NCBI RefSeq assembly: GCF_002245625.1
Contig: NZ_NOIG01000006.1
Location: 310,001-374,000 of the forward strand
DNA: 64,000 nt
From: Acidovorax kalamii
GTDB lineage: Bacteria; Pseudomonadota; Gammaproteobacteria; Burkholderiales; Burkholderiaceae_C
Direction of reading: 5' to 3'
Both the position numbers and the translations under genes were made by a program. The notes under the pieces were generated by a model, which did no database searches, was not told the DNA's origin, and was given only the letters and a program-made list of their open reading frames with translations. Positions 52,248 through 60,727 of the stretch are shown piece by piece (position 1 is the stretch's first letter; every line of letters begins with the position of its first letter).

Positions 52248-53402
52248 CTACAGGACGCGCTGCCCTTCGCGCCACACCCCACGCACCACGGCCTGGCGGC
52301 CGCCATCGGGCAGCTCGGCCATGTGCACCTGCACCAGGTCGGCGCGCAGGCCGGGCGCCAGCGCGCCCCGGTCCAGCATGCCCGCCGCCTTGGCCGGGTT
52401 GTGGGTGACGGTGGCCACGGCCTGTGGCAGAGGCAGGATGTCGTCCTGCACCAGCCGCATCACCGCGCTCAGCAGGCTGCCGGGCACATAGTCGGACGAG
52501 AGGATGTCCAAGAGCCCCCTGCGCGCCAGGTCGGCCGCTGCCACGTTGCCCGAATGCGAACCACCACGCACCACGTTGGGCCCGCCCATCACGGTGAGCA
52601 AGCCACGTTCGTGCGCAGCCTGGGCTGCGGCCAGTGTGGTCGGGAACTCCGACATTGCGGCCCCTTCGGCATGGGCCTGCTCCACATGGGCCACCGTGGT
52701 GTCGTCGTGGCTGGCCAGCGAGATGCCGTGTGTGCGGCAGTAATCCACGAAGTACGCACGGTGGGGCTCGGCGTACTGCGCCTGCAGCGTGGCCGCGTGC
52801 GCCACCTGGCGCTCGAATTTCTCGGCGCTCCAGCCCTTCTTGCCGGTGTAGTAGGTGCGCGCCTGCTCGATGTTCTCCCACTGGCGCTGGCCTGGGGTGT
52901 GGTCCATCAGCGAGATCAACGACAGGCGCGGGTGCCCGTGGAAGGGCTCGAACAGGTCGATGGTGTTGGGCGCAGGCAGCTCGCAGCGCACATGCAGGTG
53001 GTGGTCGGCCCGCAGCAGGTTGCGTTCGGTGCAGGTGTCGATGGTGTCGAGCACGCGGTTCCAGGCGCTGCCGCGCAGGCTGTCCACGTCGGCCTCGCCC
53101 ACGCCCAGAGCGTCGAGCACCGTCGTGATGCCTGCGGCCGCAATCTCAGCGTCGTGCGCCAGCAGTGCGGGCATCTCGGCCCATTGCACCTTGGGGCGCG
53201 GCATCAGGTGGCGCTCAAAGTTGTCGGTGTGGATTTCGACCAGCCCGGGCAGCAGGTAGTCGCCCCCCAGGTCGATGCCTTGCAAGGCCGCGGTGGCCCC
53301 GCTGTCCAGCGACGCAATGCGCCCGCCATCCACGTGCAGGCTGCCCAACACCACTTCGCCTGGCAGCACCATGCGGGCGTTCTTGAACACAGTCGCATTC
53401 AT
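52248..53402 (-). CDS. phnM: Alpha-D-ribose 1-methylphosphonate 5-triphosphate diphosphatase PhnM
   Basis: A 384-residue amidohydrolase-fold enzyme that removes pyrophosphate from the triphosphate made by PhnGHIL. Metal-ligand segments are LPGLVEIHTDNFERHLMPRP, LISLMDHTPGQRQ, GISLASHDDTTVAHV and LDILSSDYVPGSLL. Start overlaps the phnL stop (ATGA). Last gene of the phnG-M block. Confidence 0.94.
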   Translation of the reverse strand: MNATVFKNARMVLPGEVVLGSLHVDGGRIASLDSGATAALQGIDLGGDYLLPGLVEIHTDNFERHLMPRPKVQWAEMPALLAHDAEIAAAGITTVLDALGVGEADVDSLRGSAWNRVLDTIDTCTERNLLRADHHLHVRCELPAPNTIDLFEPFHGHPRLSLISLMDHTPGQRQWENIEQARTYYTGKKGWSAEKFERQVAHAATLQAQYAEPHRAYFVDYCRTHGISLASHDDTTVAHVEQAHAEGAAMSEFPTTLAAAQAAHERGLLTVMGGPNVVRGGSHSGNVAAADLARRGLLDILSSDYVPGSLLSAVMRLVQDDILPLPQAVATVTHNPAKAAGMLDRGALAPGLRADLVQVHMAELPDGGRQAVVRGVWREGQRVL

Positions 53403-54133
53403 GCCGATGCTCCCCGGAAGTCACCCACGTTCACGCGGCGCGTGGCCACGGCGGCGCCCACCTGCGCATCATGAAAGATGCCCACCAGGGCCGCGCCGCG
53501 CGCTACGGCCTCGCGAATCATGGCAATCACCGTTTCAGTGTTGGCCGCGTCGAGCGATGCGGTAGGCTCGTCCAGCAGCAACAGAGGCTTGGGCTTGATC
53601 ATGTTGCGGGCGATGTTGATGCGCTGCTGCTCCCCGCCGGAGAACGTGGCGGGTGGCAGATGCCACAGCCGCTCGGGAATGCGCAGGCGGGTCAGCCACT
53701 GGCGGGCGGCCTCGCGCGCGACCTCGATGCCCACAGGGTCGTCTCCGGCGTCTTCCGCCAGTGGTTCGGCCACCACGTCCAGCGCCGACACGCGCGGGAT
53801 GACCCGCAGGAACTGGCTCACATAGCCCACGGTGTCGCGCCGCAGCTGCACCAGCGCACGCGGCGTGGCCTGCGTCACATCCACCACGGCGCCATTGGCC
53901 GAGCGCACGGTGATGCTCCCTGCATTGACCCGGTAGTTGGCGTAGATCATCTTGAGCAGCGTGCTCTTGCCCATCCCCGAGGGGCCGTCCAGCACCACAC
54001 ATTCACCGGGCTGCACGGCCAGGTCCACCTGGGCGAGCACGGGCAGTTCGATGCCGTTCTGGTGGTGCAGGGTGAAGCGCTTGGCCACTCCTTGCATCTG
54101 GAGAATGGGCGCAATGGAAGGGGGCTGGTTCAT
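53399..54133 (-). CDS. phnL: C-P lyase component PhnL (ABC-type ATPase)
   Basis: A 244-residue protein: Walker A DGPSGMGKSTLLKMIYANYR, PhnL-specific VGYVSQFLRVIPRVSALDVV, signature FSGGEQQRINIARNM, Walker B LLLLDEPTASLD. PhnL works with PhnGHI in attaching phosphonate to ribose at C1 using ATP. Overlaps both neighbours by 4 bases. Confidence 0.94.
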   Translation of the reverse strand: MNQPPSIAPILQMQGVAKRFTLHHQNGIELPVLAQVDLAVQPGECVVLDGPSGMGKSTLLKMIYANYRVNAGSITVRSANGAVVDVTQATPRALVQLRRDTVGYVSQFLRVIPRVSALDVVAEPLAEDAGDDPVGIEVAREAARQWLTRLRIPERLWHLPPATFSGGEQQRINIARNMIKPKPLLLLDEPTASLDAANTETVIAMIREAVARGAALVGIFHDAQVGAAVATRRVNVGDFRGASA

Positions 54134-54918
54134 GGCTGCAGTACCGAAGAAACGAGGAGCTGGGTGTAAGGGTGTTGCGGGTCGTCAAGCACCTGGTCGG
54201 TCAGGCCAGCCTCCACCACGCGGCCGCGTTGCATGACCACCATGCGGTGGGCCAGCAGGCGTGCCACGGCAAGGTCGTGCGTGACCACAATGGCCGCCAA
54301 CTGCATCTGCCGCGTGAGCTGGCGCAGCAGGTCCAGCAGGCGCGCCTGCACTGATACATCGAGGCCCGAGGTGGGTTCGTCCATGAACACCAGGCGGGGC
54401 TGCGTGACCAGGTTGCGCGCAATCTGCAGGCGCTGGCGCATGCCGCCCGAAAACGTGCGTGGTGCGTCGTCGATGCGCGCCGCGTCGATCTCCACACGCT
54501 GCAGCCATTCGGTGGCCGTGGCGCGCAAGCGGCCATAGTGGCGCTCGCCCAGGCCCATCAGGCGCTCGCCCACGTTGGCACCGGCGGACACATCCATGCG
54601 CAGGCCGTCTGCCGCGTTCTGGTGCACAAAGCCCCAGTCGGTGCGGGCCAGCAGACGCTGCTGCGCTTCGGTCATGGCATAGATGTCCTGCAGCTCTCCG
54701 CTGCGCTGGCGGAACTGCACCGTGCCTTCGTCCGGGGCGCTGCGTGCTGCAATGGCGTTGAGCAGCGTGGACTTGCCGGAGCCCGACTCGCCCACCACGG
54801 CGAGTACCTCGCCGGGCCACAGGTCAAAGGACGCGCCTTGCAGCGCCACGCGGTCGCCATAGCGCTTGCTGACGTTGCGCACGCTCAGCAGCGGCGCAGA
54901 AGGTTCGGGGTGATTCAT
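54130..54918 (-). CDS. phnK: C-P lyase component PhnK (ABC-type ATPase)
   Basis: A 262-residue protein: Walker [36 protein letters not shown] (PhnK-typical Q-loop region), signature FSGGMRQRLQIARNL, Walker B LVFMDEPTSGLD, VVTHDLAVARLL. In E. coli PhnK binds the PhnGHIJ core complex. Start overlaps the GNAT stop (ATGA). Confidence 0.94.
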   Translation of the reverse strand: MNHPEPSAPLLSVRNVSKRYGDRVALQGASFDLWPGEVLAVVGESGSGKSTLLNAIAARSAPDEGTVQFRQRSGELQDIYAMTEAQQRLLARTDWGFVHQNAADGLRMDVSAGANVGERLMGLGERHYGRLRATATEWLQRVEIDAARIDDAPRTFSGGMRQRLQIARNLVTQPRLVFMDEPTSGLDVSVQARLLDLLRQLTRQMQLAAIVVTHDLAVARLLAHRMVVMQRGRVVEAGLTDQVLDDPQHPYTQLLVSSVLQP

Positions 54919-55376
54919 GTGAGGGTCTCGACAACAAAGCTCAGGCCATGCTGCGCAAAGCCCAAGGATTCATAGAAGGCATGCGCGCCCTTGCGGCGGG
55001 CGTTGGACGAGAGCGCGAGCTTGTAGCAGCCCGCGTCGCGCGCCTGCTGCATGGCGTGGGCCATCATCTGGCGGCCAATGCCTTGGCCCTGCTGGTCCTG
55101 TGCCACCACCACGTCTTCCACGATGGCCGAGGGCGTGCCCCGGTGCGCCAGGTTGTGCATGACGAGCAGCGCATAAGTGCCCACCACGGCGCCGTGCTGC
55201 GCGGGGTCGCAGGCCACCCACAGGCGGTAGCTGGGGTAGCGGGCGAACTGGGACCACACGGCCTGGGCTTCTTCCAGGGTCAGCACGTCGGCCGGGCTGT
55301 CTTCAATGGCGGCATACAGCGCCAGCACGCTCTCCAGGTCTGCCTGCCGGGCTTCGCGGATGTGCACGGTGCTCAT
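54915..55376 (-). CDS. GNAT acetyltransferase inside the C-P lyase operon (PhnO-like)
   Basis: A 153-residue GNAT: STVHIREARQADLESVLALYA, VEDVVVAQDQQGQGIGRQMM (acetyl-CoA pyrophosphate loop QxxGxG), YKLALSSNARRKGAHAFYESLGF. It overlaps phnJ upstream and phnK downstream by 4 bases each, so it is made with the complex. PhnO acetylates aminoalkylphosphonates in E. coli and lies after phnN there; by analogy this may detoxify or prepare aminophosphonates, but identity to PhnO is not certain. The frame is open upstream inside phnJ; the ATG before STVHIRE is the sensible start. Confidence 0.85.
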   Translation of the reverse strand: MSTVHIREARQADLESVLALYAAIEDSPADVLTLEEAQAVWSQFARYPSYRLWVACDPAQHGAVVGTYALLVMHNLAHRGTPSAIVEDVVVAQDQQGQGIGRQMMAHAMQQARDAGCYKLALSSNARRKGAHAFYESLGFAQHGLSFVVETLT

Positions 55377-56293
55377 GCGGCGCCGCCTTCCACCCGCGCC
55401 GTTTCGGCCTTCTGCGCCTGGCGCTCCTGGCAGTAGTCCGAGTCCGAACACACATGCATGCGGCCGCCCTGGTCGTCGGTGATGACCTCGTCCAGAAAGC
55501 TGTCGGTGGCGCCACACAGCGCGCACGCAGCATCCCAGCGCTGCACCTCGAACGGGTGATCCTCAAAACCCAGGCTCTCCACCGGCGTGTAGGGCGGCAC
55601 GGCGTAGATGCGCTTTTCGCGGCCCGCGCCAAACAGCTGCAGCGCGGGGTTCATGTGCATCTTGGGGTTGTCGAACTTGGGGATGGGCGACGGCGCCATC
55701 ACATAGCGGCCGTTGACCAGCACGGGGTAGTCGTAGGTGGTGGCGATGTGGCCGTAGCGCGCGATGTCTTCGTAGAGCTTGACGTGCATGAGCCCGTACT
55801 CGGCCAGGCCGTGCAGGGTGCGTGTCTCGGTCTCGCGCGGCTCCAGGCGCTGCATGGGCTCGGGCACGGGCACCTGGTAGACGATGACCTGGCCTTCGGC
55901 CAGCGGCGTCTCGGGGATGCGGTGGCGCGTCTGGATCAGCGTGGCTTCGCGCGTGCGGGTGGTGGTTGCCACGGCCGTGGTGCGCTCGAAGAAGCGGCGG
56001 ATGTTGACCGCGTTGACCGTGTCGTCCGAACCCTGATCGATGACCTTGAGGCAGTCCTGCGGGCCGATGATGGATGCCGTGACCTGGATGCCGCCTGTGC
56101 CCCAGCCGTATGGCAGGGGCATTTCGCGCGAGCCAAACGGCACCTGGTAGCCGGGAATGGCCACCGCCTTGAGGATGGCGCGGCGGATCATGCGCTTGGT
56201 GCGCTCGTCCAGGTAGGCAAAGTTGAAGTGGCCGTCCACCGGGGCGGCGTCGGCGGGCAGGCCCATCACGGCGGGTTCCATGGGCGCGTTCAT
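55373..56293 (-). CDS. phnJ: C-P lyase catalytic subunit PhnJ (radical SAM)
   Basis: A 306-residue enzyme that breaks the C-P bond of ribose 1-phosphonate 5-phosphate. The four cysteines are C257, C260, C282 and C288, with spacing 3-22-6, the same as E. coli C241/C244/C266/C272 (three for the 4Fe-4S cluster, one thiyl). The glycyl radical site is G48 in AIPGYQVPFGSREM, equivalent to E. coli Gly32. All catalytic residues are therefore present. About 16 residues longer at the N-terminus than E. coli. Overlaps phnI and the GNAT gene. Confidence 0.97.
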   Translation of the reverse strand: MNAPMEPAVMGLPADAAPVDGHFNFAYLDERTKRMIRRAILKAVAIPGYQVPFGSREMPLPYGWGTGGIQVTASIIGPQDCLKVIDQGSDDTVNAVNIRRFFERTTAVATTTRTREATLIQTRHRIPETPLAEGQVIVYQVPVPEPMQRLEPRETETRTLHGLAEYGLMHVKLYEDIARYGHIATTYDYPVLVNGRYVMAPSPIPKFDNPKMHMNPALQLFGAGREKRIYAVPPYTPVESLGFEDHPFEVQRWDAACALCGATDSFLDEVITDDQGGRMHVCSDSDYCQERQAQKAETARVEGGAA

Positions 56294-57393
56294 GCGGCAT
56301 CCTCCTCGGCGGTGGTTGTGGGGTGGGCGGCAGCGGCGCGCATCTTGCGCACCAGCTCCAGCTCGGACTGGAAGTCCACGTAGTGCGGCAGCTTCAGGTG
56401 CTGCACAAAGCCCGAGGCTTCGAGGCTGTCGCTATGGCCCAGCACAAATTCCTGCATCTGCGCGGGGGACTCGACGGGTTCGCCCAACTCATCCGCACGC
56501 AGGGCGCGGTCCACCAGGCTCATGGCCATGGCCTTGCGCTCGCTGTGGCCAAACGCCAGGCCGTAGCCGCGCGTGAACTGCGGGGGCTGGCTCTTACTGC
56601 CCGCAAACTGGTTCACCATTTCGCATTCAGTGATCTCGATGTCGCCAATGTCGATGGCAAAGCCCAGCTCTTCGGGTTCGATCTCCACCGCCACCGTGCC
56701 CAAGCGCACCTCACCCACAAACGGGTGCGAGTGCGAGTAGCCGCGCTGTGTGGAATACGCCATGGCGAGCAAGAAGCCCTCATCCCCGCGCGCCAGGTTT
56801 TGCAGACGTGTGGCGCGGTTGGCAGGGAAGCGCAGTGGCTCGCGGGTCAGGTCCCTGGGCGCCGGATCGCCCGGGGGCACGGGGCGGGTCTCGATCAGGC
56901 CTTCCTGGTTGAGCAGGTCCACCACACGGGGTGTGGGGCAAGGTGGCACCGCAGCTGCCGCAGCGGCTGGCGGCGTCACTGTGCCTTCGGCCAGCAGCTT
57001 GAAGTCCAGCAGTCGCTGCGTGTAGTCGTACGTGGGGCCCAGCACCTGCCCGCCGGGCAGGTCCTTGAAGGTCGCGGAGATGCGCCGGTCCAACGCCATG
57101 CAGCTGGTATCCAGCGGGCAGGTGGTGCCCAGCCGCGGCAGCGTGGCGCGGTAGGCGCGCAGCAAGAAGATGGCTTCCACCAGGTCGCCCGCTGCCTGCT
57201 TGATGGCGAGTGCGGCGAGTTCGGGGTCATACACCGAGCCCTCGGTCATTACCCGGTCCACAGCCAGCTTGAGCTGCTGGCGGATCTGCGCTACCGAGAG
57301 TTCAGGCTGTGCGGCATCGCCCCGGCGCTGGCGGGCCAGCAACTGGTAGCTGTTGAGAATGGCGGCTTCTCCGCCTTTGACGGCTACGTACAT
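56290..57393 (-). CDS. phnI: C-P lyase core subunit PhnI
   Basis: A 367-residue protein starting MYVAVKGGEAAILNSYQLLA, the PhnI N-terminus. Other family stretches are SCMALDRRISATFKDLPGGQ, AYSTQRGYSHSHPFVGEVRLG, DIGDIEITECEMVNQFAGS and YGLAFGHSERKAMAMSLVDRA (short blocks). It catalyses ribosyl transfer from ATP/GTP with PhnGHL. Two bases separate it from phnH. The frame is open upstream but the family start is unambiguous. Confidence 0.96.
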   Translation of the reverse strand: MYVAVKGGEAAILNSYQLLARQRRGDAAQPELSVAQIRQQLKLAVDRVMTEGSVYDPELAALAIKQAAGDLVEAIFLLRAYRATLPRLGTTCPLDTSCMALDRRISATFKDLPGGQVLGPTYDYTQRLLDFKLLAEGTVTPPAAAAAAVPPCPTPRVVDLLNQEGLIETRPVPPGDPAPRDLTREPLRFPANRATRLQNLARGDEGFLLAMAYSTQRGYSHSHPFVGEVRLGTVAVEIEPEELGFAIDIGDIEITECEMVNQFAGSKSQPPQFTRGYGLAFGHSERKAMAMSLVDRALRADELGEPVESPAQMQEFVLGHSDSLEASGFVQHLKLPHYVDFQSELELVRKMRAAAAHPTTTAEEDAA

Positions 57394-57395
57394 GC

Positions 57396-58034
57396 TCAGG
57401 CCTCCTGAAGGGCAGTGGCACCGCGCGTTGCCCGCGTGGTGCGTGGCAGACCCACGATGTGGTCTGCAGTGGCCAGCAGCAGATCCACACCGCGTGGAAA
57501 CACTCCATGGTTGGCCGCCCACTGGGCCTCGAAGTCGTCGGGCAAACCATCCACCTGCAAGGCCGCCACCTCCTGGATGCCGGGGCCACGCAAGTGCCAC
57601 GCATCACTCGCGTCCACCGTGGTGGCGGCACGCGATACATCGACCACGCAAGTCGCTGACTGATCGGGGTAGATGTCGGTACCCAGGGCCAGACGGTTCA
57701 GGGCAGGCAGCGCATCACCCTGCGCCACCCACACAAAACGAGCCTGCGCAGCGTCGGCCACCACAGTGCAGCCTGTGTGAAAGCGCAGCCAGGCACCGGC
57801 ATCACTGGCTGCCAGCTTGGGCGAGAGCCACAAGGTGCAGTCGCTGTCGAGCAGCGCCAGCAGCACGGCAGCCGATGCGGAATGCCCCACGGCAGGAGCC
57901 TGCGCATCGTGTTCGACCGCGACCGTGCGGCCGGGGTGCGACAGCGCCTGCAGCACCGCGCGGAACACCGCCTGGCTGCCAAAGGCTTCATTCGAAAATC
58001 CGGCACCCAGCGATGCCAACGGGGTCGTGCTCAT
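57396..58034 (-). CDS. phnH: C-P lyase core subunit PhnH
   Basis: A 212-residue protein: FSNEAFGSQAVFRAVLQALSHPGR, SASAAVLLALLDSDCTLWLSP, LRFHTGCTVV and the C-terminal ANHGVFPRGVDLLLATADHIVGLPRTTRA (shown as short blocks). PhnH forms dimers in the PhnGHIJ complex. It is about 18 residues longer than the E. coli protein. Start overlaps the phnG stop (ATGA). Confidence 0.94.
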   Translation of the reverse strand: MSTTPLASLGAGFSNEAFGSQAVFRAVLQALSHPGRTVAVEHDAQAPAVGHSASAAVLLALLDSDCTLWLSPKLAASDAGAWLRFHTGCTVVADAAQARFVWVAQGDALPALNRLALGTDIYPDQSATCVVDVSRAATTVDASDAWHLRGPGIQEVAALQVDGLPDDFEAQWAANHGVFPRGVDLLLATADHIVGLPRTTRATRGATALQEA

Positions 58035-58543
58035 TCGGTGTCCTCGTCGTTGTCGGCACCGCTCTCGCGCGCCACGGTAAAGAAGTCCACCTTGGTGCTG
58101 GCAGCCCGCGCCTGGCGCTCGGCCTGGGTGTGGCGCAGGTGGTTGCGGATGGGTTCGAGCAGTTGTGCGTCCAGCACCGGCTGCTGAACAGGGTCTTGCA
58201 GCAGCGCATCGGCCAGGGCCGCCAGCTGCACCTGGCGGTGCGACCGGCCCAGCACGTAGGCCACGCCCACAGTGGCCTCGGCGGCGTCCGATGCGTCGGC
58301 CACGCGCAGCGCGCAGCGGGTGACGGTGACCTCGCCCAGGTTGAAGCGCTCGCCCGTGCCACCGGCGCGGCCCTGCACCATCATCAGGCCGGTCTCTGGT
58401 GCACGCAGCCAGCGCGCGGGGCGCGTGGCGTGCTCGTGCAACGCAGATTCGAGCAGCCCCAGCGGCGCCCGGGCCAGCAGCGCCATCCACTGCGCGCGGC
58501 CCAGGGGGCGGCCCGGCCCCGGGTTGTCAAAGGCTTGAAACAT
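58031..58543 (-). CDS. phnG: C-P lyase core subunit PhnG
   Basis: A 170-residue protein with WMALLARAPLGLLESAL, RAPETGLMMVQGRAGGTG, FNLGEVTVTRCALRV and VGVAYVLGRSHRQVQLAALADALLQDP, all PhnG marks. First gene of the C-P lyase operon. Its start is 75 bases from the divergent phnF, with a putative PhnF operator between. Confidence 0.94.
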   Translation of the reverse strand: MFQAFDNPGPGRPLGRAQWMALLARAPLGLLESALHEHATRPARWLRAPETGLMMVQGRAGGTGERFNLGEVTVTRCALRVADASDAAEATVGVAYVLGRSHRQVQLAALADALLQDPVQQPVLDAQLLEPIRNHLRHTQAERQARAASTKVDFFTVARESGADNDEDTE

Positions 58544-58562
58544 GGAAGTGGTACCCTGAAAG

Positions 58563-58574
58563 TTGTATAGACAA
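58563..58574. promoter_or_regulatory. Putative PhnF operator in the phnG-phnF divergent region
   Basis: TTGTATAGACAA, a near-palindrome, lies within a wider inverted repeat AGTTGT (58561) ... ACAACT (58585). As I recall, mycobacterial PhnF binds TGGTATAGACCA; 10 of 12 bases agree. A second copy lies ahead of phnC. Confidence 0.6.
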
Positions 58575-58618
58575 ATTGAACAACTGGCGCCAGCTTAAAG
58601 AGCGCGCATGTAGGTTTC

Positions 58619-59401
58619 ATGACAGCCAGCACCACCTCTCTCACGACCCCGTTGCAGGTCCCGCAAGCACCACCACTGCGCCCTGCGCGCGACAGCTTCT
58701 GGACGCGCATAGCCGCCGAGTTGGCCGAGGCCATCGGCAGCGGCGTCTATCCGCCAGGCCAGCGACTGCCCTCGGAACACGCGCTGGCCGAGCAGTTCGG
58801 CGTGAACCGCCACACCATCCGCCGCTCGCTCGCCAGCCTGTGCAGCCAGGGGCTGGTGCGCATCACGCAGGGCAGCGGCACCTATGTGGAAGACTTTGCG
58901 GTGGACCTGGTGCTGGGCAAGCGCACGCGCCACCAGCAAGGTCTGGCGCAGGCCGGTCTGCGCGGCAGCCTGGTGGTGCTGCAGGCCCAGACCACGCGCG
59001 CCACGGCGGCGCTGGCCAAGGCGCTGCAGGTGCCCGCGCGCAGCCCGCTGCTGGCGCTGCGCGTGCGGGGCGACGCCGAGGGCCAGCCCCTGCACATCAG
59101 CGAGCGCTACTTTCCCCTGCCCCGCTTCGAGAACCTGGCGGCCGTGGTGCGCGAGACCGGCTCCATCACTGCAGGCTTCACCGCCCATGGCGTGGCCGAC
59201 TACACGCGCCGCGAAAGCCGCATCACCGCCGAGCTGCCCAGCGCCGAAGTAGCTGCCCAGCTGCGCCAGCCCGCGTCACGCCCCGTGCTGCAGGTGGAGA
59301 GCCTGAACGTGGACCTGGCAGGCACGCCCATCGAATGGGCCCGCGCCTGGTTTGCGGGCGACCGCGTGAAACTGACGATTGACCACAATGAACACGCCTG
59401 A
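58619..59401 (+). CDS. phnF: GntR/HutC-family phosphonate regulator PhnF
   Basis: A 260-residue regulator with winged-helix (FWTRIAAELAEAIGSGVYPP, GQRLPSEHALAEQFGVNRHTIRRSLASL in short GQRLPSEHALAEQFGVNRHT) and a C-terminal UTRA effector domain (LQVPARSPLLALRVRGDAEG, ISERYFPLPRFENLA, QVESLNVDLAGTPIEWARAW). It is divergent from phnG and probably represses phn genes through TTGTATAGACAA-like sites. The following gene starts 14 bases before its stop. Confidence 0.93.
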   Translation: MTASTTSLTTPLQVPQAPPLRPARDSFWTRIAAELAEAIGSGVYPPGQRLPSEHALAEQFGVNRHTIRRSLASLCSQGLVRITQGSGTYVEDFAVDLVLGKRTRHQQGLAQAGLRGSLVVLQAQTTRATAALAKALQVPARSPLLALRVRGDAEGQPLHISERYFPLPRFENLAAVVRETGSITAGFTAHGVADYTRRESRITAELPSAEVAAQLRQPASRPVLQVESLNVDLAGTPIEWARAWFAGDRVKLTIDHNEHA

Positions 59402-60116
59402 CATGCCACCCACCCACCACCGCTATGCGGTTTACTTTGCGCCCAACCCGGGCAGCCTGGGCTGGCTGGCCGGCAGCCACTGGCTGGGGCGCTGCGCCGC
59501 GCTGCTGCAGCCGCTGCAGCAGCTCGCCATCGACGGCGTGGCGGCCGACGCGCTGCACCGCCTGACCGCAGCACCCCGCCGCTACGGCTGGCACGCCACG
59601 CTCAAGGCGCCGTTTGCACTGGCGCCCGGCACCGACTGGATCACGCTGCACCAAACCGTGCAGGAGGTGGCGCGCGGGCTGCAACCCTTTGTGCTGCCGC
59701 CGCTGCAGGTGCAACGCATCGACGACTTTCTGGCGCTGGTGCCCCCGGCGTTGCACCCCGCCAATGCGCAGATCCAGGAGACCGCCGCCACCTGCGTGAC
59801 GGCGCTGCAGCCCTTGGCCGCGCCCCTGTCCGAGGATGACCTGGCCCGGCGCCGCGCAGCCGGGCTCACCGCCCGGCAGGACGCGCTGCTGCAGCAATGG
59901 GGCTACCCGTTTGTGCTGGACGAGTTCCGCTTTCACATGTCCCTCACCGGCAGCCTGGCGCAGGTAGACGCACCCACGCAGTCGCTGGTGTTCGAGGCCG
60001 CGCAGGAATTTTTCTCGGACCTTCCCATCCTGAAGTTCAACAGCCTCGCCTTGTTCGCAGAGCCCACGCCCGGCGCAGACTTTGTGCTGCTAGACCACAT
60101 GGAGATGGGCGCATGA
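59388..60116 (+). CDS. DUF1045 phosphonate-locus protein (2H phosphoesterase-like)
   Basis: A 242-residue protein: HHRYAVYFAPNPGSLGWLAGSHWLGR..., RYGWHATLKAPFAL (first His-x-Thr), and DEFRFHMSLTGSL (second His-x-Ser). The paired HxT/HxS and fold are of the 2H phosphoesterase superfamily, which act on cyclic phosphodiesters. DUF1045 genes are restricted to phosphonate loci, so action on cyclic ribose phosphate, as PhnP does elsewhere, is an attractive inference; no PhnP is seen here. An ATG at 59403, just after phnF, is an alternative start. Stop overlaps phnN (ATGA). Confidence 0.85.
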   Translation: MNTPDMPPTHHRYAVYFAPNPGSLGWLAGSHWLGRCAALLQPLQQLAIDGVAADALHRLTAAPRRYGWHATLKAPFALAPGTDWITLHQTVQEVARGLQPFVLPPLQVQRIDDFLALVPPALHPANAQIQETAATCVTALQPLAAPLSEDDLARRRAAGLTARQDALLQQWGYPFVLDEFRFHMSLTGSLAQVDAPTQSLVFEAAQEFFSDLPILKFNSLALFAEPTPGADFVLLDHMEMGA

Positions 60117-60727
60117 CAGCCGGTCGGCTGGTCTACTGCATGGGCCCCTCGGGCGCGGGCAAGGACAGCCTGCTGGACTGGCTGCGCGCGCACCTGCCCC
60201 AGCCCAGCCCCGTGCACTGGGCGCAGCGCACCATCAGCCGTGCTGCCACGTCCGGTGGCGAAGCGCATGAGGGCGTTTCCCCCCAAGCGTTTGTTGCGCT
60301 GTGCAGCGAGCACGCCTTTGCCCTGCACTGGCAGGCCAACGGCCTGCGCTACGGCGTGCGGCATGCGCAACTGGCGCCGCTGGCGCAGGGCCACTGGGTG
60401 CTGCTCAATGGCTCTCGCGCCTACCTGCCTGAGGCCCTGGTGCGGTTCCCGGACCTGGTGGCCGTGCACATCACCGCCAGCCCGCAGGTGCTGCGCGAGC
60501 GCCTGCTGTTGCGCGGCCGCGAGACGCGCGAAGAGGTGAAGGCCCGGGTGCAGCGCGCGCTGGCCTACACCCCGCCCCCGGATGCTGCCAGCCTGGAGGT
60601 GCACAACGACGGCGCGCTGGTCGATGCGGGCCAGCGGCTGCTGAACGCGCTGGAAAATTTGCCGGGCTGGCCCCGGCGCAGTGGCAAACTTTCGCCCATC
60701 GCTCCCATCCTTTCCAGCACGCCATGA
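60113..60727 (+). CDS. phnN: Ribose 1,5-bisphosphate phosphokinase PhnN
   Basis: A 204-residue P-loop kinase: LVYCMGPSGAGKDSLLDWLR (Walker A), RTISRAATSGGEAHEGVS, FALHWQANGLRYGVRHAQLA, VLLNGSRAYLPEAL, VAVHITASPQVLRERLLLRGRET (short blocks). It converts ribose 1,5-bisphosphate to PRPP. It overlaps DUF1045 before it and arsC after it by 4 bases. Confidence 0.93.
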   Translation: MTAGRLVYCMGPSGAGKDSLLDWLRAHLPQPSPVHWAQRTISRAATSGGEAHEGVSPQAFVALCSEHAFALHWQANGLRYGVRHAQLAPLAQGHWVLLNGSRAYLPEALVRFPDLVAVHITASPQVLRERLLLRGRETREEVKARVQRALAYTPPPDAASLEVHNDGALVDAGQRLLNALENLPGWPRRSGKLSPIAPILSSTP

